The notes: a model not told the origin generated them from the sequence alone. A stretch of DNA of 64,000 nucleotides from an uncultured Clostridium sp. (GCF_900547735.1 NZ_URHZ01000003.1:67743-131742), one strand, 5' to 3'. Positions 27,746 to 36,914 are shown, counted from the stretch's first letter. Made by a program: numbers and translations.

Positions 27746-28498
27746 TTACATTATTGTACAGCCGTCAACAGCCAGCGTTTGTCCTGATACATATTCAGAC
27801 AAGTCAGACGCAAAAAAAGCACATGCCCGGGCTATGTCTTTTGGTTCAGCCAGTCTCCCCATACAAATATTTTTAATTCTGGCTTCCAATTTGTCCTGAT
27901 CCGCCTGTTCCATCATTGGTGTCCTGGTAAGGCCGGGAGCTATGGAGTTTACCCTTACCTTCTTTTCAGCCAATTCTTTGGCTGCTGATTTAGTCAGTGA
28001 AATAACCGCACCTTTGGTTGCCGAGTATACCAGCTGGCCGCGGTTTCCCCGGACTCCGACCATAGAAGAAATATTCACAATACTTCCTCCCATGGGCTGT
28101 CTCCACATAACTCTGCCGACCGCCTGCAGCATATTAATGGTTCCTATCACATTCACATTGAACATCATATCCATATTTTTTCTGCTGATCATGCCAATGA
28201 GTTCGTTAAACTCCACCCCGGCGTTGTTGATAAGAACATCAATCCGGCCGCATTCTTTTTTTATCCGCATCACCGCCGTTTTCACCGCCGCTTCATCTGT
28301 TATGTCAAAATAAGAGGCACGTATTTTACCCGGAAGCTTTTCATCAAATTCCCGCAGCCAGTCGTCCATACAGCCTTCCCGCGCGTCATTTGCATAAACC
28401 GTGGCCCCCAGTTCGGCAAACAGTTCTGCGATTGCCCTTCCAATCCCTCTTCCCGCGCCTGTAATCAGGCAAATCTTTTGTTCGAGAAGTTTTTCCAT
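27746..28498 (-). CDS. FabG-like short-chain dehydrogenase/reductase (locus 2, first SDR)
   Basis: A 250-residue classical SDR: TGAGRGIG cofactor loop near 15-22, NNAG near 90, catalytic Ser in VNISSMVG, and YSATKGA with Tyr-x3-Lys. The C-terminus, YVSGQTLAVDGCTI, is typical of 3-oxoacyl-ACP reductases. Next to carrier proteins and a KAS III, the likely role is reduction of a 3-oxoacyl-ACP to the 3-hydroxy form. An action on sugar is less likely. It has an AGGAGG site with good spacing. Confidence 0.87.
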   Translation of the reverse strand: MEKLLEQKICLITGAGRGIGRAIAELFAELGATVYANDAREGCMDDWLREFDEKLPGKIRASYFDITDEAAVKTAVMRIKKECGRIDVLINNAGVEFNELIGMISRKNMDMMFNVNVIGTINMLQAVGRVMWRQPMGGSIVNISSMVGVRGNRGQLVYSATKGAVISLTKSAAKELAEKKVRVNSIAPGLTRTPMMEQADQDKLEARIKNICMGRLAEPKDIARACAFFASDLSEYVSGQTLAVDGCTIM

Positions 28499-28512
28499 TC
28501 ACTAAATCCTCC

Positions 28513-28752
28513 TCAGATTTCTACGCCGTTCTTCCGGAGTATTTCCAGACCATTGAGATAGGAGCCATAATGAAGGATATCTTCTGTCTCAAACATTGTA
28601 TCAAAAGTATCTTCTAATTCTGAAATCAGATTCAGGTGAGCAACTGAATCCCATTTACCTACTTTTCCAAAAACAAAATCTTCTCCCAATTCGCTTTTAT
28701 CTACTGTAAATACGTTAACGAATATGTCATCATAAAGTTCTCTGTTATTCAT
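28513..28752 (-). CDS. Acyl carrier protein (locus 2, 79 residues)
   Basis: A small acidic protein with the phosphopantetheine attachment motif KWDSVAHLNLISELEDTF; the Ser in DSV is near residue 36. It sits between an SDR and a second carrier protein gene. It probably carries the acyl chain that is finally transferred to the amino sugar. It has a GGAGG site. The divergent DSV motif suggests a specialised carrier and not the housekeeping AcpP. Confidence 0.86.
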   Translation of the reverse strand: MNNRELYDDIFVNVFTVDKSELGEDFVFGKVGKWDSVAHLNLISELEDTFDTMFETEDILHYGSYLNGLEILRKNGVEI

Positions 28753-28774
28753 ACTTATCCTCCGTGTAGCTGTT

Positions 28775-28993
28775 CTACTTCATGCAATCCAGAATATCCG
28801 CGACTGTCTGGAATTTTTTCACGACATCGCCTGTAAGCTTTACTCCGCATTCGTCATCCATCATAACAATCAGAGACAGTTTCGCCATTGAATCATATTC
28901 CTCTATGTCGGCTAACTTCATCTCCGGAGTAAGGGATCCCTCATCTAAATCCAATGTTTCTTCCAACAGCGCTAATTTTTCTTTTTCACTCAT
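28775..28993 (-). CDS. Acyl carrier protein (locus 2, 72 residues)
   Basis: A second small acidic carrier with the attachment motif EEYDSMAKLSLIVMMDDE, with Ser near residue 36. Three ATG codons are in tandem; I chose the third (28993) because its spacing to AGGAGG is eight bases. Two different carriers in one operon suggest two acyl substrates or a hand-over step, for example one loaded by the AMP ligase and one by malonyl transfer. Confidence 0.86.
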   Translation of the reverse strand: MSEKEKLALLEETLDLDEGSLTPEMKLADIEEYDSMAKLSLIVMMDDECGVKLTGDVVKKFQTVADILDCMK

Positions 28994-29054
28994 CATCATT
29001 TCCTCCTGTCGTATTTTATTTAATTACGCCGGCTGGCTAATCCTGTCTTCCAAA

Positions 29055-29819
29055 TCAGGATGTTGTCATCCCACCGTCAACCGGCAATGTAATACCTGTG
29101 ATAAAGCGGGCCGCCGGACTTATTAAAAATGCAATTGCATTTGCTATATCTTCCGGTTTTCCTAACCCCATATACTGTCGAACCATAAGTTCCCTGCTGC
29201 CCCGGCTGTCCTCCCCGTTCTTTTTTATAAACTCGAGGTACATTTCCGTTTCTGTCATTGCAGGCGCAACTGTATTAATGCATACTCCTTTATCAGCCAT
29301 CTCTCTTGCAATGCAGCGTACTGATGCATCCATCGCAGCTTTTGAGCCTGAATAAGCAAGATGCGCTTTATCCCCCTGCATGGAAGCTACCGATGATACA
29401 CCGACAATCCGCATCCCTTCGTTAAATCTTCCCTTTTTACAGATTTGTCGAACCGATTCGATAAATCCAAAGTAATTGATATTAAATATTTCCAGCACTT
29501 TTTCGGGCTTGAATAATTTTAGAGGCATGGACATTGCAATTCCGGCTGCGTAAACCATCCCATCCAGTTTTCCCTGTTCCTCTGCTATCTGCTTAAACAA
29601 CTGCTCTATCTTGTTTACTTCACTTAAGTCCGATACATAATAGGCATTATTTTCGCCTTCCAGCTCACCCAGAACCGCTTTCAGCTTTTCCTCTCTTCTT
29701 GCAACCAGAATTACATTTGCCCCCAATTTATTAAGTGTCAGGGCCGTCTGCTTTCCAATGCCGGAGGATGCCCCTGTTATCAGAATCTTCCTGCCGGTTA
29801 AATCAACGAATTGATTCAT
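29055..29819 (-). CDS. Short-chain dehydrogenase/reductase (locus 2, second SDR)
   Basis: A protein of about 254 residues with TGASSGIG, VYAAG (in place of NNAG), catalytic Ser in VSSVASMQG and YSGSKAAMDA with Tyr-x3-Lys. The C-terminus FITGITLPVDGG is FabG-like. I chose ATG 29819, behind AGGAGA; the frame is open to 29870. It lies 16 bp after the KAS III gene. It is probably a second reduction in acyl assembly; the two SDRs are not close copies of each other. Confidence 0.86.
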   Translation of the reverse strand: MNQFVDLTGRKILITGASSGIGKQTALTLNKLGANVILVARREEKLKAVLGELEGENNAYYVSDLSEVNKIEQLFKQIAEEQGKLDGMVYAAGIAMSMPLKLFKPEKVLEIFNINYFGFIESVRQICKKGRFNEGMRIVGVSSVASMQGDKAHLAYSGSKAAMDASVRCIAREMADKGVCINTVAPAMTETEMYLEFIKKNGEDSRGSRELMVRQYMGLGKPEDIANAIAFLISPAARFITGITLPVDGGMTTS

Positions 29820-29835
29820 TGTTCTATCTCCTGTC

Positions 29836-30924
29836 TTAATATTTTCCCGGCTCAAATTTACCCTCCGCATAATAATCTTTCGTACGGATTACAGGAAAAA
29901 TGTTATTTGTATCCAATACCGCGGATGTTACTCCCCAGGACAGTCCAATGCCAAATCCGCTCATCAGGATTTTCTTTTTCCCATCTTCTTTACTTCCAAA
30001 ATGATCACACAATGTTAACGGTATCGACATACCTCCCGTATTCCCGAAACGGTCCAGTGAGATCAGAACGCTTTCCTTCGGTGCTTTCAGCCTGCGCGTA
30101 ATCTGCTTTAAGATAAACTGATTTGCCTGATGAAAGGCCAGACAATCATACTCTCCAATTTCGGTTTCAGTCAGGCTGAGATATTCTTTTACGGTCTCCG
30201 GAATATCGGTAATTGAGAAGGAAAAGACAGATGTTCCATCCATAAAGATATCATAGAGCGATCTTTCAATGCCGTCGCTGCACACAAAAGTATCATGGGA
30301 CGGATTCATGTCACGGAACCCTCCGGCCGGCAGCACAATCGATTGGAACCTGTTACCGTCACTCTTCAGTAAGGTTTTCAGTCTGACTCCCTCTTCCCGT
30401 TTAAGAAGTATCGCCGCACCGGCATCTCCATACATCATTACAATGGATTTATCAAGTGGATTTACCAGCTTTGATGCGGTCTCCCCTATCAGTATCAATG
30501 CATATTCCATATCTGATGTTGCCATAAGCGATGCAGCAGTCTGAAGCCCATAGACAAACCCGGAACAGCCAAGACCAATATCCATGGCGGCACATCCAAG
30601 AGACAGGCCGAGCCGTTTCTGTAAAACACAGGCTGTTGCAGGCCTCCGATAATCAGGAGACTGCGTAACAAAGACAAGCGCTCCTATTTTGCTTCTATCT
30701 GTTTCAATCTTCTCAAACAGATTTTCTGCAGCGGCATATGCCAAATCGCCTGCCGTCTGTTCCGGCAATGCCTTGTACATTTCCCGTATCCCGGTACTTT
30801 CGGTGAATTTTTTACAGGCCTCCATACCAAAAACAGACTCGAAGCTCTGAACCGTGACTCTGTTATCCGGTACTGCGCATGAAACCGCTTCGATCTTAAT
30901 GTCATTAATCTCAAAATAAGACAT
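29836..30924 (-). CDS. Beta-ketoacyl-ACP synthase III-like condensing enzyme (locus 2)
   Basis: A 362-residue thiolase-fold enzyme with the full KAS III triad: Cys120 in GLGCSGFVYGL, His265 in FHQANQF and Asn295 in GNTGGMSIPL. KAS III joins a short acyl-CoA to malonyl-ACP and makes a 3-oxoacyl-ACP. With the SDRs and ACPs next to it, the simplest product is a 3-hydroxybutyryl-type group. A housekeeping FabH is unlikely, since no other fatty-acid genes accompany it. It lies one base after the hydrolase gene and starts behind AGGAGG. Confidence 0.9.
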   Translation of the reverse strand: MSYFEINDIKIEAVSCAVPDNRVTVQSFESVFGMEACKKFTESTGIREMYKALPEQTAGDLAYAAAENLFEKIETDRSKIGALVFVTQSPDYRRPATACVLQKRLGLSLGCAAMDIGLGCSGFVYGLQTAASLMATSDMEYALILIGETASKLVNPLDKSIVMMYGDAGAAILLKREEGVRLKTLLKSDGNRFQSIVLPAGGFRDMNPSHDTFVCSDGIERSLYDIFMDGTSVFSFSITDIPETVKEYLSLTETEIGEYDCLAFHQANQFILKQITRRLKAPKESVLISLDRFGNTGGMSIPLTLCDHFGSKEDGKKKILMSGFGIGLSWGVTSAVLDTNNIFPVIRTKDYYAEGKFEPGKY

Positions 30925-30925
30925 C

Positions 30926-31555
30926 TTATTTCTTCCTCCTTAGTACAAACTCATTGTAATGCCCGGGATAAACCGTAATACCTTCCGGCAAATCCGTGAT
31001 GCGCCCTCTGGAAACACATTCCCACTTATCACGGTTTCCTCCCGGAAATCCTAACTCCACCCCATGATCCTTAAACAGACTGTCCCCGGAGAAAAAATGT
31101 TTTTGGTTCACCAAAATGCCGATACTCCCATCCGAATGTCCCGGCAGCGCAAAGAGTTCAAAAAGATTGTCAAACCAGTAAAACCGTAATTGATCATCAA
31201 AGGTAAACTCCGCGGTGCAATGATAATTTTTCTCTATGGAAACGTATTCATCCTGTCTGGCATAGGTCTGCATCTGGCTGAATGCCTCAAAATACCGGCT
31301 CATGTTTTTTCTGGAAGTCCCAATATTAACTGCACATGCCCTGCTGCAAATCACAGGTGCGCCGTATGCTTCTTTCCACGCATTAACACCTGAAATATGA
31401 TCATAATGTTCATGGGTAAGTATCAGAGCATCAACCTTTGAATCTGCACCGGGTGCCGTATTACGGCAGGGGTCAATTACGATCCTGTGTCCGTGCTCCG
31501 ACAGCAGATACATGTTGGATGCCATCATGTCCGACTCGAACCGTTTGATTTCCAT
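30926..31555 (-). CDS. Metallo-beta-lactamase-fold hydrolase (locus 2)
   Basis: 209 residues with the MBL metal ligands: THEHYDH near 48-54, PGHSDGSIG, FSGDSLF and YPGHYNE. This glyoxalase II-like form hydrolyses thioesters in several families, so a thioesterase or editing role for acyl-ACP in this operon is reasonable but not shown. There is no signal peptide, so it should be cytoplasmic. It has a GGGGG ribosome site. Confidence 0.85.
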   Translation of the reverse strand: MEIKRFESDMMASNMYLLSEHGHRIVIDPCRNTAPGADSKVDALILTHEHYDHISGVNAWKEAYGAPVICSRACAVNIGTSRKNMSRYFEAFSQMQTYARQDEYVSIEKNYHCTAEFTFDDQLRFYWFDNLFELFALPGHSDGSIGILVNQKHFFSGDSLFKDHGVELGFPGGNRDKWECVSRGRITDLPEGITVYPGHYNEFVLRRKK

Positions 31556-31566
31556 ACGAATCCCCC

Positions 31567-32208
31567 TTAAACTTCAAACCGCTTTGCAGGATTTCCCAGT
31601 ACCCGTCTTCCGCTTCTTACCTTGGCAAATACCGCGCTTCCGGCCGCTATAACCGCATCGTCTCCCACAGAGATATGAGGCACAATGAATGCACGGCCTC
31701 CTATTTTCACCCGCCGGCCGATTTTTACATAGCCTGCCAGTCCGCAGCCGCCCATCACACATGCATAATCGCCGATCTCTGCATCGTGTCCAAGGGTTGT
31801 GCATCCGTTAATCACGACCCCTTTTCCAATTTTTATATTTACAGTCATCATAACGCCGTGGGCGATGACTGAACCATTTCCGATTTTCACCGTATCATGC
31901 AGCTCTACGTCCGGTGAGATCAATGTTTCAAATTGAATTCCTTTTTGCTCCAGTTCTTCCTGGATGGCCTCTCTTGGCCCTGGTTCACCGATCGCACAGG
32001 TGCACACCACCTCGTTTTTATGGGCAAAAAGCCACTGCCTGGTTCCCAGAACCGGATAACCATTAATCTCAAGCCCATCCCGATAATAGGCATCATCGAC
32101 GATAAAACCCCGCAGCTCATAGGTTGGCTTAACATGGTTAATCCTTTCTATCAGATAGGCTGTTTCTCTCGCGAAACCTCCTGCTCCAAATAAAACTATA
32201 TTTTTCAT
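31567..32208 (-). CDS. PglD/NeuD/VioB-type left-handed beta-helix sugar acyltransferase (locus 2)
   Basis: 213 residues: an N-terminal nucleotide-sugar-binding Rossmann part (IVLFGAGGFARETAYLI) and a C-terminal hexapeptide-repeat helix (VKIGNGSVIAHGVMM, IKIGKGVVINGCTTLGHD). The LGHD histidine matches the catalytic base of PglD-type N-acyltransferases. In this operon it is the obvious enzyme to acylate the 4-amino group of dTDP-Qui4N, possibly from acyl-ACP or acyl-CoA. Plain acetylation is the alternative. Confidence 0.85.
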   Translation of the reverse strand: MKNIVLFGAGGFARETAYLIERINHVKPTYELRGFIVDDAYYRDGLEINGYPVLGTRQWLFAHKNEVVCTCAIGEPGPREAIQEELEQKGIQFETLISPDVELHDTVKIGNGSVIAHGVMMTVNIKIGKGVVINGCTTLGHDAEIGDYACVMGGCGLAGYVKIGRRVKIGGRAFIVPHISVGDDAVIAAGSAVFAKVRSGRRVLGNPAKRFEV

Positions 32209-32232
32209 ATTTCAATCCTTCACATCCAGTTT

Positions 32233-32973
32233 TTATGCGATTTGCTCATCCGTATTTTTAGAATTCCGTGAATTTTCTTCTCCAGTAAATTCTCCATCGA
32301 TTTTTTCGCTTCGAATCCCCGCTCTTTTTTTATTGAATACCAGTTTAATAAGCCTGAAAATCATGATACAGTCCGTTTTAAAGCTGATATTCTCAACATA
32401 CCACACGTCGTTTTCCAGACGTTCCTCCCAGGTTATATTAGCGTTCCTATAATCAGGCAGGGGACACTCCAGTCCCGGCCGGACCGCATGACGCAGATGC
32501 TGACGTTTTGAATACCTTGGAAGATATTTCATCAATAACGGTCTTGGACCGATGATTGACATCTTTCCGCCTAAAATGAGCCAGAATTGCAGAAGCTCGT
32601 CAAGCGAGGTTTTTCTCAGAAATTTACCCAGCCTGGTGATACGTTCCGCTGCAGGCAGCAGTTCATTATTTTCGTTTGTCTCGTTGGTCATATTTCGGAA
32701 TTTCACCATTTTAAACGGCTTTTCTCCCAATCCAGGCCTTTCGTGAACGAAAAAAATGGGGCTTCCCACATCCACAAAAGTGGCTGCCGCTATCAAAAGA
32801 TTCACCGGCAAAGTAAGTAGTATTGCAGTCAGCGAGAATATAATATCGATCAGCCGCTTTACATATTTAACATAGAATGTTTGCTTTATTGCTAATTCCC
32901 CCGTCACGAAAGGGCTGATAAAATTTTCGTTCAGTTCTCCGAAATAATGTGGAGTTTGTTTTAAATCCCCCAT
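32233..32973 (-). CDS. Small PglC-type phosphoglycosyltransferase (initiating enzyme, locus 2)
   Basis: A 246-residue monotopic sugar transferase with a single membrane-entering segment (IDIIFSLTAILLTLPVNLLI) and the core motifs SPIFFVHERPGLGEKPF, KMVKFRNM, KTSLDELLQFWLIL, IIGPRP and RPGLECPLP. It transfers a sugar-1-phosphate to polyprenyl phosphate. It is much shorter than the initiating enzymes of loci 1 and 3 and lies in the variable part. The C-terminus carries an unusual polar tail of about 30 residues. An N-acetylated 6-deoxysugar donor is plausible for this class. Confidence 0.87.
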   Translation of the reverse strand: MGDLKQTPHYFGELNENFISPFVTGELAIKQTFYVKYVKRLIDIIFSLTAILLTLPVNLLIAAATFVDVGSPIFFVHERPGLGEKPFKMVKFRNMTNETNENNELLPAAERITRLGKFLRKTSLDELLQFWLILGGKMSIIGPRPLLMKYLPRYSKRQHLRHAVRPGLECPLPDYRNANITWEERLENDVWYVENISFKTDCIMIFRLIKLVFNKKRAGIRSEKIDGEFTGEENSRNSKNTDEQIA

Positions 32974-33022
32974 CTTCTGCCCCCTCTTACAGTGTCCCTT
33001 TTTTTCAGATAGCTTAATTTTG

Positions 33023-34126
33023 TCACTGTCCCAGCGATAAAATCAAATCGCAAATCCGATCAACATCCTCCATTGCCAGTTCTGCATACATGGGCAGCGT
33101 CAGGATATTTTTGGAAACCCTCTCTGATACCGGTGTCTCTCCATGAGCGAATTTATCTTTGTATGAGTCCAGATCGTTCGTAGCCGGATAAAAATAGCGT
33201 CTGGAAAAAACATCATTCTCACACAATTTCGTATAAACCTCTTCACGGTTTTTCCCGAATTTATCTTCGTCAATATAAAGCGGAAAATAGGAATAATTGG
33301 GTTTGATGTCTTTGTTGTACCTAATTAACGTAAGTCCGTCTATTCCGTTCAGATGGCCGGCATACCGCTCATATACCATTTTCCTTTTCTCAATTTCCTC
33401 ATCGACATGGCGCAGATTGCAGATTCCCATTGCTGCCCGGAATTCATCCAGCTTTGCATTTCCTCCTACTTCCTCAATAATATCCTCAGCAGTAATGCCA
33501 AAATTCTTCAGGCAGTGCAGCGGATTTTTCAATTTTTCATCTGCAAAAGCAATCGCGCCTCCCTCAATCGTGTGGAAGACCTTCGTCGCATGGAAACTGA
33601 ACATAGACGCATCACCAAAATTACCGACTCCAACCCCTTTATATGTAACTCCAAATGCATGTGCCGCATCATAAATAACTTTCAAATTATGCTTTTTCGC
33701 AATTTTCTCGATCGCCTCCACATCACAGATATTCCCATAAACATGTACAGGAATAATCGCCGAAGTTTTATCTGTAATCAGCTCTTCGATTTTCTCCGGA
33801 TCCATCGTGTAATCATCCGGCTTGATATCACAAAACACTGGTTTCAGCCCATTTCTCACAATCGCATGAGTCGTCGAAACAAATGTATATGGGGTAGTAA
33901 TCACCTCACCTGTGAGTTTTAATGCCTGAATTGCAATTTCAAGCGCCATATGGCCGTTTACAAAGAGAGATAACTCCGGAACCGATAAATACTGTTTCAG
34001 CTGATGCTGAAATCTTTTGTAAACGGGTCCCATATTGGTTAACCAGTGACTATCGAATATGGGTTTAATTTCTTCAACAAATTCATCTAATTGCGGCATT
34101 GAAGATCTCGTAACTAAAATACTCAT
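33023..34126 (-). CDS. VioA-like dTDP-4-amino-4,6-dideoxyglucose aminotransferase (locus 2)
   Basis: A 367-residue PLP enzyme of the DegT/DnrJ/EryC1 family. The catalytic lysine is in FSFHATKVFHTIEGG. Together with SHWLTNMGPVYKRF and ITTPYTFVSTTHAIVRNGLKPVF, this looks more like VioA (gluco product, viosamine) than like WecE (galacto product). It lies directly after rmlB, whose product is its expected substrate. The 4-amino group is then available for the PglD/VioB-type acyltransferase. Confidence 0.82.
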   Translation of the reverse strand: MSILVTRSSMPQLDEFVEEIKPIFDSHWLTNMGPVYKRFQHQLKQYLSVPELSLFVNGHMALEIAIQALKLTGEVITTPYTFVSTTHAIVRNGLKPVFCDIKPDDYTMDPEKIEELITDKTSAIIPVHVYGNICDVEAIEKIAKKHNLKVIYDAAHAFGVTYKGVGVGNFGDASMFSFHATKVFHTIEGGAIAFADEKLKNPLHCLKNFGITAEDIIEEVGGNAKLDEFRAAMGICNLRHVDEEIEKRKMVYERYAGHLNGIDGLTLIRYNKDIKPNYSYFPLYIDEDKFGKNREEVYTKLCENDVFSRRYFYPATNDLDSYKDKFAHGETPVSERVSKNILTLPMYAELAMEDVDRICDLILSLGQ

Positions 34127-34174
34127 TTGTATATCCTCCTGACTTTTCCCTTGGCAGCGGTTCCCGCTGGTATT

Positions 34175-35194
34175 CTACCTATCACGATACATTTTTTCAT
34201 AATAATTCTGATATTCACCGGTAATGATGCATTGCCACCACTCACGGTTGTCCAGATACCACCGAATCGTTTTCTGAATACCATCTGCAAACTTCGTTTC
34301 CGGGAACCATCCGAGTTCGCTGTTTATCTTCTCCGGATCGATCGCATACCGCATATCATGGCCTTTTCGGTCCGTTACATAAGTAATCAGACTCTCCGGT
34401 TTGCCAAGTGCCTGACAAATCATTTTAACAATGTCGATATTTTTCATCTCGTTGTGTCCGCCTATGTTATATACCTCGCCGATTCTCCCCTTATGAAGGA
34501 TTAAATCAATGGCCTTGCAGTGATCTTCCACATACAGCCAGTCGCGGACATTCTGCCCTTCTCCGTATACAGGCAGCGGCTTATCGGCCAGCGCATTTAC
34601 AATCATCAGAGGTATCAGTTTTTCCGGAAAATGAAAGGGACCGTAATTGTTAGAACAACGGCTGATGGTCACCGGAAGACCAAATGTGCGGTGATATGCC
34701 TGAACCAGCAGGTCCGCTCCGGCCTTAGAGGCACTGTATGGGGAACTGGTATGAATCGGGGTGCTTTCGGTAAAGAACAAATCAGGCTGATCCAGAGGTA
34801 AATCACCGTAAACCTCATCGGTAGAAACCTGATGATAGCGCAACATACCAAACTTACGGCAGGCATCCAATAAAACCGCCGTTCCTTTTATATTGGTGTC
34901 CAGGAAAACCTCCGGCTCCTCAATCGAACGGTCCACATGGCTTTCAGCGGCAAAATTAACAACCATGTCCGGCTGTTCCTTTTCAAACACGTTATAAACT
35001 GCATTCCTGTCGCAGATATCAGTCTTATAAAAATGAAAGTTTGGATTTTTAAACGCTGCTTCTAATGTGGATAAATTTCCCGCATAGGTCAGACAGTCCA
35101 TACAGACAATCTGATAGTCAGGATGCATATTCAGCATATGGTAGATAAAATTGCTTCCAATAAAACCAGCTCCGCCGGTCACTATGATTTTCAT
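34175..35194 (-). CDS. rmlB: dTDP-glucose 4,6-dehydratase
   Basis: A protein of about 339 residues with the Rossmann loop VTGGAGFIGSNFI, the active-site STDEVYGDL, YSASKAG with Tyr-x3-Lys, and DWLYVEDHCKA. It makes dTDP-4-keto-6-deoxyglucose. rmlC and rmlD are absent from the operon, and a VioA-like aminotransferase follows, so the keto sugar is probably diverted to viosamine and not to rhamnose. I chose ATG 35194, which is preceded by AGAGGGA; the frame is open to 35215. Confidence 0.95.
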   Translation of the reverse strand: MKIIVTGGAGFIGSNFIYHMLNMHPDYQIVCMDCLTYAGNLSTLEAAFKNPNFHFYKTDICDRNAVYNVFEKEQPDMVVNFAAESHVDRSIEEPEVFLDTNIKGTAVLLDACRKFGMLRYHQVSTDEVYGDLPLDQPDLFFTESTPIHTSSPYSASKAGADLLVQAYHRTFGLPVTISRCSNNYGPFHFPEKLIPLMIVNALADKPLPVYGEGQNVRDWLYVEDHCKAIDLILHKGRIGEVYNIGGHNEMKNIDIVKMICQALGKPESLITYVTDRKGHDMRYAIDPEKINSELGWFPETKFADGIQKTIRWYLDNREWWQCIITGEYQNYYEKMYRDR

Positions 35195-35265
35195 ACTCTC
35201 TTCCCTCTTTTTCATTTGTAAAAATCTCTCATATGTTCTGCAGCCGTATGGCCTCCCTATCTCCT

Positions 35266-36165
35266 TTATTCATAAAGAACATCGATATATTTTCCATCCA
35301 GAACATCTTTAAGATATTGGCCGTACTGGTTCTTTTTCATGCTCTCATAAACGGACCACACATCATCTCTGGATATCCAGCCGTTCAGATAAGCAATCTC
35401 TTCGAGACAGGCGATTTTCCGGTGCTGGTGGCTTTCCACTGTTTTTACAAAATTTGTTGCATCCACAAGGCTTTCATGCGTGCCCGTATCCAGCCAGGTA
35501 AATCCCTGTCCCAGCAGTTCCACATTTAAAAGCTCCGCCTCCAAATAAATCCGGTTCAAATCAGTAATTTCCAGCTCTCCCCTTGTACTAGGCTTTAGTT
35601 GTCTTGCATAGTCCACCACCCTGTTATCATAAAAATAAAGACCTGTAACACAGTAGTTGCTTTTAGGGCGCTCCGGTTTTTCTTCAATCGAAACTGCTTT
35701 GCCGGTTTTATCAAACTCAACAATTCCAAACCGCTCCGGATCATCTACATAATAACCAAATACCGTAGCCCCTTTTCCCTCCGATGCATTACGGACTGCT
35801 TTTTTCAAACGCTTTTTCAATCCATGGCCGGCAAAAATATTATCTCCCAGCACCATAGCAACCGAATCACTTCCTATAAAATCCGCTCCTATCAGAAAGG
35901 CCTGGGCCAGTCCATCCGGTGATGCCTGAACAGCGTAGTCCAGATTCACGCCAAAGGCTTTTCCTTCGCCTAACAGTTCCCGAAAACGGGGCGTATCCTG
36001 CGGTGTGGAAATAATCAGGATGTCTCTGATCCCCGCTTCCATCAGAACCGACAGAGGATAATAAATCATCGGTTTGTCATAAATAGGAAGCAGCTGTTTT
36101 GAAGTTACTTTCGTCAACGGATAAAGGCGGGTGCCGGAGCCTCCGGCAAGAATAATCCCTTTCAT
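35266..36165 (-). CDS. rmlA: Glucose-1-phosphate thymidylyltransferase
   Basis: 299 residues with the sugar nucleotidyltransferase signature ILAGGSGTRLYPLT, KQLLPIYDKPMIYYPL, LGDNIFAGHGL, EEKPERPKSNYCVTGLYFYD and TWLDTGTHESL. It makes dTDP-glucose from glucose-1-phosphate and dTTP. It is the first variable gene of locus 2, right after the hairpin that follows the conserved cassette. Confidence 0.96.
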   Translation of the reverse strand: MKGIILAGGSGTRLYPLTKVTSKQLLPIYDKPMIYYPLSVLMEAGIRDILIISTPQDTPRFRELLGEGKAFGVNLDYAVQASPDGLAQAFLIGADFIGSDSVAMVLGDNIFAGHGLKKRLKKAVRNASEGKGATVFGYYVDDPERFGIVEFDKTGKAVSIEEKPERPKSNYCVTGLYFYDNRVVDYARQLKPSTRGELEITDLNRIYLEAELLNVELLGQGFTWLDTGTHESLVDATNFVKTVESHQHRKIACLEEIAYLNGWISRDDVWSVYESMKKNQYGQYLKDVLDGKYIDVLYE

Positions 36166-36323
36166 AAACTTTCTTATGTCCTTCCATTTATTTCATCTAT
36201 GTTAATTTCGCGCCATACACATAAGCCTGTTTTCGGTGCACATGGAATCCACCGGTTTTGTTATGCAGATTCGATGCTTAAGTAGTACCGCGAAAAAAGT
36301 CTCTTTTAATCCTGCGTAAAACC

Positions 36324-36357
36324 GGGAACTTGCCCCAAAAACGACTGGGGCAGTCCC
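36324..36357 (-). terminator. Intra-operon hairpin after the secreted-protein gene (locus 2)
   Basis: The stem TGCCCCA (36331-36337) with TGGGGCA (36346-36352) extends outward with bulges to GGG/CCC. On the minus strand it is followed by GGTTTTACG, so it looks like a weak or partial terminator. It lies 20 bp after the secreted-protein stop and upstream of rmlA, the same relative place as in loci 1 and 3. Confidence 0.55.
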
Positions 36358-36377
36358 TGAGTTTCACTTACCAATGT

Positions 36378-36914
36378 TTATTTTTTATAAACAATAGTAA
36401 ATGGTGTTGTTCCGCTTAAAGTAACGGAAATTTCTTTTGTTGCATAGTTGATGCTGGTTGGAGCCATCAGTTCCCATGTACGTGTTGCCTGATTAAAGTA
36501 CAGAATCTGAACATCATTCAGACCTTCTACCAGGTTTGGAACATACAGGCTTACTGTGGTGGACCCACTGACAACTGCTGCCTGCACCGGTGCTAAAGGA
36601 ACATAACCAACCAAATTGTTCGTTCCAATCGTGCGGTACAGAGGTTCTACGCCTGCATTGATGGTGTAAATCTTTTCGATTACGTCCCAGGCAATTCCGG
36701 CATTTTCATAAACACTGCGATCTGTACTGAGCGAAACTGAACTTCCGGCAGTACCGGTCGGAGCTGAACTTGAATTCAGTTCACCACTGATCATCGACTG
36801 CGTCGAACTGCTCAGCGAAGGTACGCCTTGAGACGAGCGTGAGCCTGCCAGAGCTGTAAAAGGCTGTGTCATCAGGACAGCAGCGGTTAACACTCCTACG
36901 ATTTTCCTCTTCAT
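36378..36914 (-). CDS. Secreted protein of unknown family, conserved in all three capsule loci (locus 2 copy)
   Basis: 178 residues: a signal peptide (MKRKIVGVLTAAVLMTQPFTALA), a Ser-rich linker at about 25-65 and a C-terminal domain nearly identical to the locus 3 copy (DVIEKIYTINAGVEPLYRTI, GYVPLAPVQA, PNLVEGLNDVQILYFN, EISVTLSGTTPFTIVYKK). I do not recognise the family. No catalytic motif stands out; the end is rich in alternating beta-type residues. Confidence 0.82.
   Translation of the reverse strand: MKRKIVGVLTAAVLMTQPFTALAGSRSSQGVPSLSSSTQSMISGELNSSSAPTGTAGSSVSLSTDRSVYENAGIAWDVIEKIYTINAGVEPLYRTIGTNNLVGYVPLAPVQAAVVSGSTTVSLYVPNLVEGLNDVQILYFNQATRTWELMAPTSINYATKEISVTLSGTTPFTIVYKK

Noticed and set aside
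34175..36165. dTDP-rhamnose pathway in locus 2
   Set aside because: rmlA and rmlB are present but rmlC and rmlD are not, while a VioA-like aminotransferase follows; diversion to viosamine fits better.
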